DNA of 17,501 nucleotides. Origin: JANMEX01 sp031423755. Lineage in GTDB: Bacteria > Pseudomonadota > Alphaproteobacteria > Rhizobiales > Rhizobiaceae. Below, piece by piece: positions 1 to 7,568 of this stretch (position 1 is its first letter; each line of letters begins with the position of its first letter). Below the pieces are notes generated by a model that saw only the letters and a program-made list of their open reading frames with translations, did no database searches and was not told where the DNA came from. The position numbers and the translations under genes were made by a program. The stretch lies in assembly GCA_031423755.1 (NCBI GenBank), contig JANPGC010000027.1:1-17501 (forward strand). Reading direction: 5' to 3'.

Positions 1-72
1 AAGGCGCCAGATGCTGGAGCGATGCTTGCGACTACGGCGCGCGCAAAGGCATTGTCAGTGCAAACCCACCGG

Positions 73-133
73 ACAGGGTGTGTGGCGATGTCACATGCTT
101 ATCTACAGCCAAAGACAGGACCACACACCCTGT
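73..133. repeat. Perfect 13-bp inverted repeat upstream of amylosucrase gene
   Basis: The arm ACAGGGTGTGTGG at 73-85 is exactly complementary to CCACACACCCTGT at 121-133, with a 35-base loop. G71-G72 and T134-T135 could extend the stem by wobble pairs. As RNA it would form a strong hairpin, followed by a weakly T-rich stretch (TTTCCCAGAATTTT). It may be the terminator of a gene left of the window, an interspersed palindrome, or a leader structure. The arms are certain; the role is unknown. Confidence 0.6.
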
Positions 134-274
134 TTCCCAGAATTTTGACAATGGCCAGACGGGCGACCGGGCGTGGCAAGGGGGAAGGCTAAACTCCGCA
201 CAAATTCCCTCTACCCCCTTGCATTCCGCCCAAATTTAGCAAACCAATCACCAAATCCCTCTTTTACGAGCGCC

Positions 275-2221
275 ATGCCCATGAACACCAAGCCAGCAAA
301 ACAGCCCGTTCAATCGAAAGCGCTTTCAAACATCGAGCCCACAATGTCCCCCCTCGACCGACGGATGTTTGACCTGCGCTGGCAGCGAAGCCTTGATGAT
401 TTGATGGACCCGCTAACCCGCATCTATGGCCAGCACCCGCGCTTTGCCGCGATGAAGGCCGACTTGCAGATGATGCTGCTTGGCCATTGGGCCGCCCGGC
501 CTGCCGACCTCAAGGACCTTGACCTGCAGCGCGATTTCAATCCGGACTGGTTCCAGTCCGAGCAAATGGTCGGCTATGTCTTCTACATCGACCGCTTCTC
601 CGGCAAGCTCATCAAGGTGCTCGACCATCTCGACCATCTCAAAGCCGTCGGCGCCAATTACATCCATTTCATGCCCTGCCTCGAGCCGCGCCCGGGCGAC
701 TCGGACGGCGGCTACTCGGTCAAGAACTACCGCGAGATCAACCCGGTGCTGGGCACCATGGCTGACCTTGAGACCGTCACCAAGGCGCTGCGCGCCGAGG
801 GCATGAGCGTGTGCATCGACCTTGTGCTCAACCATACCGCCAAGGAGCATGAGTGGGCCGAAAAGGCCAAAAAAGGCGACAAGAAATACCAGGCCTATTA
901 CTGGATGTTCGACAAGGACACGGTGCCCAAACAATATGAGGAGACGCTGGTCGAAATCTTCCCGGCCCATGCGCCGGGCAGCTTCACATACTACCCATCA
1001 TTCAAGAAATGGGTCTGGACCACTTTCAACGAGCACCAGTGGGATTTGAACTGGTCAAACCCGGACGTGTTCCTCGAAATCGTCGACATCATGCTCAACC
1101 TCGCCAACAAGGGCGCGGATGTGCTGCGGCTCGACGCCGTCGCCTTCATGTGGAAGCGCATGGGCACCAATTGCCAGAACCAGCCGGAGGTGCACGACTT
1201 GCTTCAGGCGCTGCGCGCTGCCACCCGCATTGCCGCCCCTGCCCTCATCCACAAGGCCGAAGCCATCGTCTCGCCGCGTGACCTCGTTCCCTATCTCGGC
1301 GTCGGACGGCATACCGGCCGCGAGGCGAACATCGCCTACCACAACAATCTCATGGTCCAGTACTGGTCCTCGCTCGCCTCGCGCGACACCACCATGATGA
1401 ACCACGTCATGGCCTCGCATTTCCCGCATGTCATCCGCAACGCCTGCTGGGGCACCTACATCCGCTGCCATGACGATATCGGCTGGGCGATCACCGACGA
1501 AGACGCCGCCGCCATCCCGCATTTCTCCGCGCCCGGCCACCGCAAATTCCTCGCCGATTTCTACTCCGGCCGCTTCGCCGGCTCGTTCGCGCGCGGCGGC
1601 ATCTTTCAGGAAAACGCACTCACCGGCGACCGGCGCAATTCCGGCTCGTTCGCCAGCCTTGCCGGCCTTGAAGAGGCTCTGGACACCGGCGACCCGAAGT
1701 CCATCACTCTTGCCGTCGACCGCATCCTGATGGGCCATGCGCTGATTGCCTCTTTCGGCGGCGTGCCGCTGCTGTACATGGGCGACGAGATCGGCCTCCT
1801 CAACGACTATGGATTCGTCGATGAACCCTCGCACGCGCACGACAATCGCTGGATGCACAGGCCGCGCATGGATTGGGCTGTCGTCAAGTCGCTGGAGAAG
1901 TCAACCACACCGCAGGCGTGGATTTTCCAGGGCGTCAAACACATCATCGCCCGCCGCAAGGCCGTGCCAGCCTTCTCCGCCAAACACCCGACCCGCATCC
2001 TGCACACCGGCAACAGCCGCCTGTTCGGCTTCGCCCGCGATGGTGATGCGGAAACGGTGGTGTGCTTGTTCAATTTCTCGGAAATCCCGCAGGCCATATC
2101 GGAAAACCAGTTGCGCGCGATGGGCGTGACGCAGTTCCATGACCGGCTTGCGGATGCAGCGGCGGACAGCAACGGCGGATCCGTGCATATATTGCCGTAT
2201 GGGCGGCTTTGGCTGGCGTGA
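275..2221 (+). CDS. Amylosucrase / sucrose hydrolase (GH13 subfamily 4)
   Basis: Predicted cytoplasmic glycoside hydrolase family 13 enzyme that splits sucrose and either transfers the glucosyl unit onto an alpha-1,4-glucan (amylosucrase) or onto water (sucrose hydrolase). With the ATG at 275 it has 648 residues, close to the 636 of Neisseria polysaccharea amylosucrase, and recalled motifs match along the whole length. The catalytic nucleophile is D287 (VLRLDAVAF), the acid/base E329 (HKAEAIV), and the transition-state Asp D400 (RCHDDIGW). The Asp in SDGGYSVKNYR and the Arg in DNRWMHRPR match the salt-bridge pair that closes the amylosucrase pocket. About six extra residues lie between E329 and D400 compared with the Neisseria enzyme. 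The frame is open from a GTG at 173, but the residues before 275 look non-coding; ATG 281 is an alternative start, and no start has a strong ribosome binding site. No sugar transporter or glycogen gene is adjacent. The family is sure; the transferase/hydrolase choice is not. Confidence 0.9.
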   Translation: MPMNTKPAKQPVQSKALSNIEPTMSPLDRRMFDLRWQRSLDDLMDPLTRIYGQHPRFAAMKADLQMMLLGHWAARPADLKDLDLQRDFNPDWFQSEQMVGYVFYIDRFSGKLIKVLDHLDHLKAVGANYIHFMPCLEPRPGDSDGGYSVKNYREINPVLGTMADLETVTKALRAEGMSVCIDLVLNHTAKEHEWAEKAKKGDKKYQAYYWMFDKDTVPKQYEETLVEIFPAHAPGSFTYYPSFKKWVWTTFNEHQWDLNWSNPDVFLEIVDIMLNLANKGADVLRLDAVAFMWKRMGTNCQNQPEVHDLLQALRAATRIAAPALIHKAEAIVSPRDLVPYLGVGRHTGREANIAYHNNLMVQYWSSLASRDTTMMNHVMASHFPHVIRNACWGTYIRCHDDIGWAITDEDAAAIPHFSAPGHRKFLADFYSGRFAGSFARGGIFQENALTGDRRNSGSFASLAGLEEALDTGDPKSITLAVDRILMGHALIASFGGVPLLYMGDEIGLLNDYGFVDEPSHAHDNRWMHRPRMDWAVVKSLEKSTTPQAWIFQGVKHIIARRKAVPAFSAKHPTRILHTGNSRLFGFARDGDAETVVCLFNFSEIPQAISENQLRAMGVTQFHDRLADAAADSNGGSVHILPYGRLWLA

Positions 2222-2224
2222 CGC

Positions 2225-3397
2225 TCAGTTGACCCGCTTCGCCAGCCTGCGAAACCAATCCCGCCCCGGCATCTCCACCAGCCGGTATGTCACTACACTT
2301 GCAGCCAGCGTAACGGCCACCATTACCACAGCCATCGGCATCGCCCAACTCTGGCTGAACACCGTGCCCGGCATATCCGTTTCCAGAAACGGCGCGTCGA
2401 AATGACCATCGACGAACCGGGCCGCGTTCATCATCCGCGCCTGCACGAACATGTGCGTCATGTAGATTGAATAGGACAGAGCCCCGAGGCCGAGGAACGG
2501 ACGCGCTGACATGAGCCGCGAGACCAGGCCGCCCTCGTGCGCGAAGATGAACACCGCAAACCCGAACACCAGCGGCGCAAGCAGGCTCAGCGCGTTGGCG
2601 TGGCTTGTTGTGACGAAGAATACAACGGCCACAATCACCGCACCTTCGGCAAACGTCCACGATGCCACACTCTCGCCGTCTCGCGCGGGCGTCTCGCTGA
2701 TCCTGACGAAAAGCGCATGAACAATGACTCCGAACGAGAAGCCGTACATGCAGCGGATCATGCCGAAATCCCATGTCGCATCCATGAAATCCGGCGACAC
2801 TGCGAAGAGGAACAGTGGCCCGACGACGACTGCGGCGGAAAATGCCAGCAGTGCCGACCGCCCCAGCAGCATGACGGTCACTGCGAACAGCAGATAGGCG
2901 AACAGCTCCGTCGAAATGCTCCAGCTTGGTCCATTCCAGGTCAGTCCCTGCTCGACGCCAAGCCCGTGCACCATGAACAGGTTGGTGAAAATCGACGAGA
3001 CCGAAAACGCGCTGGTGAAAGCCGGTTCGCCGCCGGACAACTGCGGCAAGGTCCAGCGGATGACTTCAAAGGCAACGAAAGCCAGCAGCATGAATGCATG
3101 CAAAGGAAACAGCCGCCCGAAGCGCGTGATCATGAATTTGCGCAGCGATGTTCCATCGTCCAGCCGCTCGCCATAGGCATGGGCGATGACAAAGCCGGAC
3201 AGCACAAAGAAGAAATCGACGAACAGATAGCTTCCCCGGATAAACCCGTTCGTCGCCAGCCATCCTGCCGCCGGAAAATGGAACAGCGCCACCAGCAACG
3301 CACAGATGCCACGCCAGGAATCAAGCACGCCGAACCGTGCCTTCGCAGCCGAAGTGGCACGGCCTTGCCTGTCAACAAGGCCCGTTGTAACCGCCAT
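2225..3397 (-). CDS. Acyltransferase-3 family integral membrane protein (OafA/YrhL-like)
   Basis: A 390-residue polytopic membrane protein of the acyltransferase-3 family, whose members move acetyl or other acyl groups onto surface polysaccharides, Nod factors or similar glycans. The N-terminus carries the family signature: R29 and H40 in LDSWRGICALLVALFHF, followed by FVDFFFVLSGFVIAHAY. About ten hydrophobic segments follow to the C-terminus, and a short basic tail (FRRLAKRVN) ends the protein. The start chosen is the ATG at 3397, which has GGGG a few bases upstream. The frame extends much further, to 4027, but that part lies opposite the agmatinase gene and is a shadow. The stop is 3 bp from the stop of the convergent amylosucrase gene, so the two transcripts must overlap at their 3' ends. 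The acceptor cannot be told from the sequence; no polysaccharide genes are next to it. Confidence 0.87.
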   Translation of the reverse strand: MAVTTGLVDRQGRATSAAKARFGVLDSWRGICALLVALFHFPAAGWLATNGFIRGSYLFVDFFFVLSGFVIAHAYGERLDDGTSLRKFMITRFGRLFPLHAFMLLAFVAFEVIRWTLPQLSGGEPAFTSAFSVSSIFTNLFMVHGLGVEQGLTWNGPSWSISTELFAYLLFAVTVMLLGRSALLAFSAAVVVGPLFLFAVSPDFMDATWDFGMIRCMYGFSFGVIVHALFVRISETPARDGESVASWTFAEGAVIVAVVFFVTTSHANALSLLAPLVFGFAVFIFAHEGGLVSRLMSARPFLGLGALSYSIYMTHMFVQARMMNAARFVDGHFDAPFLETDMPGTVFSQSWAMPMAVVMVAVTLAASVVTYRLVEMPGRDWFRRLAKRVN

Positions 3398-3409
3398 ATA
3401 ACCCCGCAT

Positions 3410-3444
3410 GTCCCGTTTAGGGACGAACCAGCGCGTTGTGCGCT
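3410..3444. promoter_or_regulatory. Two adjacent 15-bp palindromes in the divergent acyltransferase/speB intergenic region
   Basis: GTCCC-GTTTA-GGGAC (3410-3424) and AGCGC-GTTGT-GCGCT (3430-3444) are each perfect 5-bp inverted repeats with a 5-base spacer, with centres 20 bp apart. They sit in the 114-bp gap between two divergent genes. The spacing is about two helical turns, so they could be operator sites, but the two arm sequences differ and short GC-rich palindromes arise by chance. A weak possible speB -35 (TTGACT, 3455-3460) follows, without a good -10. Confidence 0.25.
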
Positions 3445-3511
3445 TTCTCTCTGCTTGACTGGCAATTCCCGTGCCGGACGCTAAAGTGGCGCTGCAAACT
3501 TGGGATTCATC

Positions 3512-4480
3512 ATGCCATCGACCTCCATTGACCACGCTTTCACCGCCAAATCGCGCAATTCTGCCGCCACGGACCCTTGCTATGCCGGTGCCCTGTCCTT
3601 CATGCGCCGCCAGTACTCCAAGGATGTGCGCGGCGCCGATGTTGTGGTCTGGGGGATTCCGTTCGATGCCGCCGTTTCCAACCGCCCCGGCGCACGCTTC
3701 GGCCCGCAGGCTATTCGGCGGGCGTCGGCCATTTTCGACAATGACCCGCAATATCCGTTCAGCCGCGATCTTTTCGAGCAACTGACGGTCATCGACTATG
3801 GCGATTGCCTGCTCGATTTCGGCAATCACCAAAAGACGCCCGCAGCCATTGAAAAGCAGGCACTCAAAATACTGAAAAGCGGCGCGTTCCTCTATTCGAT
3901 GGGCGGCGATCACTACGTGACCTGGCCGCTGCTCAAGGCCCATGCCGCCATTCATGGCCCGATGGCATTGGTGCATTTCGACGCGCATCAGGACACGTGG
4001 TTTGACGACGGCAAGCGCATTGACCATGGCTCATTCGTCGCCCGAGCGGCGCGCGAGGGCATTATTGACACCAAGCGGTCCATACAAATAGGAATCCGCA
4101 CCGACGCGCCGGAGGATTTCGGCATCAAGATCATCCCCGGCCACGAAGTCGAAGACATGGGCGCACAAGCCATCGCTGAAGCGATCAAGGCCCACGTCGG
4201 CGATGCCAAAACCTATCTTACCTTTGATATCGATTGCCTTGATCCCGCGTTCGCCCCCGGCACAGGAACGCCGGTTTCAGGCGGTCCGTCGTCCGCAAAA
4301 ATCCTCTCGGTCCTGCGAAAACTTGGCTCTCTCAACCTTGTCGGCTCCGACATCGTCGAAGTCGCTCCTTCCTATGACCACGCCGACATCACCGCCATCG
4401 CCGGGGCGACGGTGGCGATGTATGTGCTTGGGCTGCTTGCGGAGAAGCAAGCCAAAAGCCACACGGGAAAATCCGCGTGA
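3512..4480 (+). CDS. speB: Agmatinase (agmatine ureohydrolase)
   Basis: Cytoplasmic manganese enzyme of the arginase/agmatinase family that converts agmatine to putrescine and urea, as one branch of polyamine synthesis or agmatine breakdown. The 322 residues keep all expected metal ligands: H134 (GGDHYVTWP), D157, H159 and D161 (HFDAHQD), and D239 and D241 (TFDIDCLDPAFAPGTGTP). The blocks NRPGARFGPQAIRRAS, DHGSF, IGIRT and VEVAPSYD match E. coli SpeB closely, which favours agmatinase over arginase or formiminoglutamase. The position between the second and third aspartate-box ligands is Gln (DAHQD) where Thr or Ser is usual; this should not remove metal binding. The ATG at 3512 has GGGA six bases upstream; a TTG at 3500 is in frame but less likely. 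The gene appears monocistronic: its neighbours on both sides lie on the other strand. A different guanidino substrate (guanidinobutyrate or guanidinopropionate) cannot be excluded. Confidence 0.9.
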   Translation: MPSTSIDHAFTAKSRNSAATDPCYAGALSFMRRQYSKDVRGADVVVWGIPFDAAVSNRPGARFGPQAIRRASAIFDNDPQYPFSRDLFEQLTVIDYGDCLLDFGNHQKTPAAIEKQALKILKSGAFLYSMGGDHYVTWPLLKAHAAIHGPMALVHFDAHQDTWFDDGKRIDHGSFVARAAREGIIDTKRSIQIGIRTDAPEDFGIKIIPGHEVEDMGAQAIAEAIKAHVGDAKTYLTFDIDCLDPAFAPGTGTPVSGGPSSAKILSVLRKLGSLNLVGSDIVEVAPSYDHADITAIAGATVAMYVLGLLAEKQAKSHTGKSA

Positions 4481-4543
4481 AATGTCCTTAACTGCCCTTC
4501 ACAGTGATCGAGAGACCGTACCACGGTTTGCCCGGGGCATCAC

Positions 4544-4987
4544 TTAAGTCGGGCGTTCGACAACTGCACTGGAAAGCCGCTCTGGCACGGCAAAAAATAT
4601 CTCAATCGGAGGAGAAATAGGCCGGACTTTGCCGCCAACGACGACGCCGATCAGTGTGGCTTTGTACTTTGTGGCGTCTACATTGCTTTTGTTTTGCCAG
4701 ATTTCCTCAGGATGCTCGACGACATAGTGCAGCAGATCAACATGGTTGCAGAGGACTTCGCTGTTGTTGACGAGTTCCGCCGCCGCTCGCGGTGTTTGCC
4801 CTTGGCTCATGTGAGCCAGGGCGCTGTCGAGCTGCCACTCGGTATTGCAGAACAGTCCCTGCAGCCGCAATGGTTGATCCTGGGCAAGCGATGAGCCATG
4901 GCCTGCCAATGCAAGACCGATTGCAATCAGAAGCGCCTTCGGCAGGTATGGACCGCTGCACAGCTGCATTTCGTTTTGGTGGCGCAT
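4544..4987 (-). CDS. Small secreted protein of unknown function
   Basis: I do not recognise a named family. The product is 147 residues from the ATG at 4987, which has AGGA about ten bases upstream. Residues 1-35 look like a Sec signal peptide: a short N-region, the hydrophobic stretch ALLIAIGLALAG, and a likely cut after SLA before QDQ. The mature protein has two cysteines (C47 in LFCNTE, C80 in VLCNH) that could form a disulphide in the periplasm. It ends in a beta-prone, Pro-rich segment (GGKVRPISPPIEIFFAVPE). The frame runs upstream to 5122, but that extension would bury the signal peptide. It is divergent from the winged-helix/TPR regulator, with 193 bp shared, so the regulator may control it; this is inference from layout only. 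Confidence 0.68.
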   Translation of the reverse strand: MRHQNEMQLCSGPYLPKALLIAIGLALAGHGSSLAQDQPLRLQGLFCNTEWQLDSALAHMSQGQTPRAAAELVNNSEVLCNHVDLLHYVVEHPEEIWQNKSNVDATKYKATLIGVVVGGKVRPISPPIEIFFAVPERLSSAVVERPT

Positions 4988-5104
4988 AAAGCCGCGTCCT
5001 GTCTGGAAAAGCACTTCGCCAATATTGTGACAGGCTGCAGGGCGAGTGACGAATGAGTTACGATCATTCCACGAATTTCTGACAAATTGCCCTGCACGGA
5101 TGCG

Positions 5105-5133
5105 CTGACAAGTCGCTCGCAAGAGCCTATTAT
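5105..5133 (+). promoter_or_regulatory. Sigma-70 type promoter of the winged-helix/TPR regulator
   Basis: CTGACA (5105-5110) and TATTAT (5128-5133) are separated by exactly 17 bp and each matches the -35 or -10 consensus at five of six positions. Transcription would begin near 5140, giving a leader of about 40 bases before the ATG at 5181. CTGACAA also occurs at 5079-5085, 26 bp upstream of the copy in the -35, so this could be a direct-repeat binding site. Confidence 0.5.
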
Positions 5134-5180
5134 ACAGGTCCGGAAGTTATCGGTTCGAGCACTACAGGGCGTAAAGCGGG

Positions 5181-6719
5181 ATGGGTGTGGTATCGCGGAC
5201 CACTTACGTCATCAATGACGTCATCGTCGACTTGGGCGACGAAGCACTACGCTTGAGGGATGGCGGAGCTGCATTCTTGCGTCCGCAGGCCTTCGCAACG
5301 CTGCGATACCTCATCATGAATGCCAATCGACTGGTGACGAAAGATGAGCTTATGCAGGCGGTCTGGCGTGCAGTTGCGGTCACGGACGATAGCCTGGTTC
5401 AATGTATTCATGAAATTCGCCGGGCGCTGGGTGATGACGCGCACAGTGTGCTTCAGACGGTTACCAGGCGCGGCTACAGACTTCTCCTTGCTGAGCCCAA
5501 GTCACCCGCCCTTACCAGCGGACCCTCAATAGCTGTTCTGCCTTTTTCCCATTTGAGCGACGAAGCCGGGCAGGATTACTTTTCGGACGCCCTTGTCGAG
5601 AATGTCATCACCAGCCTCTCACATATTCCGGGGCTTTTTGTCATCGCCCGCAACTCGTCCTTCGTCTATCGTGGCGGATTGACGGATCTGCGCAACATCG
5701 CTTCAGAACTCGGAGTGCGGTATTTGCTCACTGGAAGCGTGCGGAGATTTGGAGATCGTTTGCGGATTTACGGGCAGCTTATCGACGGCGCATCCGCTGT
5801 TCATGTCTGGGCAGGCAAGTTCGACGGAGAGATCAATGACATTTTTGAAATGCAGGACCAGATTGCCGAACAGATTGCGGGCGTAATCGAGCCGTCGGTC
5901 CGCCGTGCCGAGATCGAGCGCGCGCGGCGCAAAAGACCCGACAGTCTGGATGCCTATGATCTTTTCCTGCGCGCGCTGCCGCATGCCCTGTCGAACTCAA
6001 GCGCCGAGACCGGCAAGGCTATTCAGCTGCTTGACGACTCGCTGCGGCTCGATCCGAATTACATGCCCGCGCATGGATACGCCGCGTGGTGCCACGAGCA
6101 GAGCTATTTCAGAAACGGCTTCGATCCGGCGGACCGTGAGGCCGCTCTCCGACACGCCGACATCGCACTGGGTGTAAATTCTGACGACCCGCAGGCGCTG
6201 AGCATTGGAGCCTTTGTCCGGGCCAACCTGACCCGCGACTATGACGGAGCAATCGAGGTGCTTGACCGGGCGCTGGCGATGAACGGCAATTCAGCATTGG
6301 CGTTCGGGTTCAGCTCCCTTGTCAGCGCGCACAGCGAACGCCATGACAGGGCAGTTGAACACGCCCAGAAGGCCCTGCGGCTCAGCCCCTTGGACGATCC
6401 CTTGAACTACCACCCCTATTGCGCGCTGGCACTGGCCAATTTATTCACCAGTCATTTCACGGAAGCGGTGACGTATCTCACATTGGCAATTCAGGCGAAT
6501 CCACGCTTCAGTCCGCCCTACGCGTTCCTTGTTGCCAGCCACGTCAACCTTGGCAACCTCAACGCAGCGCATGCCGCGGCACGTCGTTTGCTGGAGATTG
6601 ATCCGGCATTTTCCGTTGCAGAATTCGCGCGCATGGACCTGTTCAGGGCACCATTGATGGAATCAATCACGAAGGCACTGCAAACAGCCGGGCTGCCGGA
6701 GTTCAGACCTCAACATTGA
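5181..6719 (+). CDS. Winged-helix (OmpR-type) transcriptional regulator with TolB-N/FlgO-like and TPR domains
   Basis: A 512-residue regulator of a type common in rhizobia. Residues 10-104 are an OmpR/PhoB-type winged helix (RPQAFATLRYLI, then TDDSLVQCIHEIRRALGDD, then VTRRGYRLL), placed at the N-terminus as in CadC. Residues 116 to about 215 resemble the TolB N-terminal/FlgO-like domain (SIAVLPF, FSDALVENVITSLS, ARNSSFVYRG, VRYLLTGSVRR). From about 270 to 490 there are TPR-like helical repeats (AIQLLDDSLRLDPNYMPAHG, AIEVLDRALAMNGNSALAFG, AVEHAQKALRLSPLDDP, AHAAARRLLEIDP). There is no receiver domain and no clear membrane segment between the DNA-binding part and the rest, so the signal is probably cytoplasmic. 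The ATG at 5181 follows AAAGCGGG. Likely targets are its own gene and the divergent secreted protein. The ligand is unknown. It converges on the isomerase gene with 24 bp between stops. Confidence 0.85.
   Translation: MGVVSRTTYVINDVIVDLGDEALRLRDGGAAFLRPQAFATLRYLIMNANRLVTKDELMQAVWRAVAVTDDSLVQCIHEIRRALGDDAHSVLQTVTRRGYRLLLAEPKSPALTSGPSIAVLPFSHLSDEAGQDYFSDALVENVITSLSHIPGLFVIARNSSFVYRGGLTDLRNIASELGVRYLLTGSVRRFGDRLRIYGQLIDGASAVHVWAGKFDGEINDIFEMQDQIAEQIAGVIEPSVRRAEIERARRKRPDSLDAYDLFLRALPHALSNSSAETGKAIQLLDDSLRLDPNYMPAHGYAAWCHEQSYFRNGFDPADREAALRHADIALGVNSDDPQALSIGAFVRANLTRDYDGAIEVLDRALAMNGNSALAFGFSSLVSAHSERHDRAVEHAQKALRLSPLDDPLNYHPYCALALANLFTSHFTEAVTYLTLAIQANPRFSPPYAFLVASHVNLGNLNAAHAAARRLLEIDPAFSVAEFARMDLFRAPLMESITKALQTAGLPEFRPQH
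5206..5221. promoter_or_regulatory. Perfect 7-2-7 palindrome inside the start of the regulator gene
   Basis: ACGTCAT-CA-ATGACGT is a perfect inverted repeat (5206-5221), centred about 33 bases into the coding region and about 75 bp downstream of the predicted transcription start. It also overlaps TGACGTCA at 5216-5223. It might be an autoregulatory operator, but it also simply encodes part of YVINDVIV. Functional status is unknown. Confidence 0.2.
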
Positions 6720-6743
6720 TCAATTGCCACCTGAAGTGTTTGC

Positions 6744-7544
6744 TCACTCCGTGCCGTATCCGAACGCCTGCCCAAACCGCTGCAACGCAAGTTCATCCTC
6801 GCCTGATGCGAAAGCCTCCAGTCCGACCGGGCCGCGGTAGCCCATTTCGACGAGCGCGCGGGCGATGTTTGGGTAATTGATCTCGCCGGTGCCCGGTTCA
6901 CAGCGGCCCGGAACGTCTGCCACCTGAATTTCGCCGATGAACGGCAGGCAGCGCTTCAACAGTTCGATCAGGTTACCCTCACCGATCTGCGCATGGTACA
7001 GATCAAGCATCAGGCGAAGGTTAGGGTGATTGACGGTTGAGACGAGCGCAAGGCACTCCTCGGCCTTGCCGAACGGCACACCGGGGTGATCAACCGGAGC
7101 GTTGAGATTCTCCAGAACGAAGGTGACGTCTTCGGACGCGCCGAGTTCAGCCATACGGCGAAGGGTATCAACGGCCTTCGACCACATGCCTCCGGTCACA
7201 AAGAAGGCCGGGACGACCGGCAGGCCTTTGTTGTCGAGGCCAGTGCCATGGAGATTGAGCCGGGTAATACCAAGCTCCTTGGCGACCGGTATAGACAGTT
7301 TTGCCGTACGGATGAGTTCGTCCGCGCCTGCGTCATCGGCCAATGTGCCGGTGACATAGCCGGTCATTGACGAGAATGTCGCGCCGGTGGCCTTCAGCGC
7401 CTTTATGTCGTGGCGTGTCCAGTCCCATATCTCGACCATGAAGCCGAGCGCGTCGATCTTGCGGATGCGCTCGGTGATCGGCAGGTCACGGAACAGCATT
7501 TCAGCGCAGACGGCCAGCGGGAATGGCGAATTATTCTGGGTCAT
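6744..7544 (-). CDS. Hydroxypyruvate isomerase / 2-oxo-tetronate isomerase-like TIM-barrel protein
   Basis: Predicted cytoplasmic aldose-ketose type isomerase of the xylose-isomerase-like TIM-barrel (AP endonuclease 2) superfamily, 266 residues, the normal length for Hyi/OtnI. The metal and catalytic positions are present: E145 (FVLENLN), D181 and H184 (LMLDLYHAQIGEGN), Q207 (GEIQVADVPGR) and E243 (GLEAFASGED). The signature GRxEPGTGEINY is intact except that Cys replaces the usual His after GR. Known members interconvert hydroxypyruvate and tartronate semialdehyde, or isomerise 2-oxo-tetronates. It is the last gene of the seven-gene operon, 24 bp after the PanB-like gene, with no strong ribosome binding site before the ATG at 7544, so coupled translation is possible. 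The substrate cannot be assigned; the partners suggest a step late in breakdown of the imported compound. Confidence 0.82.
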   Translation of the reverse strand: MTQNNSPFPLAVCAEMLFRDLPITERIRKIDALGFMVEIWDWTRHDIKALKATGATFSSMTGYVTGTLADDAGADELIRTAKLSIPVAKELGITRLNLHGTGLDNKGLPVVPAFFVTGGMWSKAVDTLRRMAELGASEDVTFVLENLNAPVDHPGVPFGKAEECLALVSTVNHPNLRLMLDLYHAQIGEGNLIELLKRCLPFIGEIQVADVPGRCEPGTGEINYPNIARALVEMGYRGPVGLEAFASGEDELALQRFGQAFGYGTE

Positions 7545-7568
7545 GATGTCAGTTTTGCTTTCAGTTGG

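Noticed and set aside
145..150. Perfect -35 box TTGACA upstream of the amylosucrase gene
   Set aside because: No -10-like sequence occurs 16-19 bp downstream; the region after it is GC-rich.
1..192. Open frame from the left edge to a TAA at 190-192, possibly the tail of an upstream gene
   Set aside because: The translation has no recognisable motif, other frames are also open here, and the 13-bp inverted repeat lies across it; more likely intergenic.
1055..1858. 267-residue antisense frame inside the amylosucrase gene
   Set aside because: Antisense shadow of a strongly conserved gene; repetitive Ala/Gly/Val/Arg composition and no motif.
2537..3484. 315-residue plus-strand frame opposite the acyltransferase
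   Set aside because: His/Arg/Gln/Glu-rich composition typical of the antisense of a membrane protein gene; no motif.
2225..4027. 600-residue extension of the acyltransferase frame
   Set aside because: The N-terminal 200 residues are the antisense of the agmatinase gene and its promoter region; the family signature begins right after the ATG at 3397.
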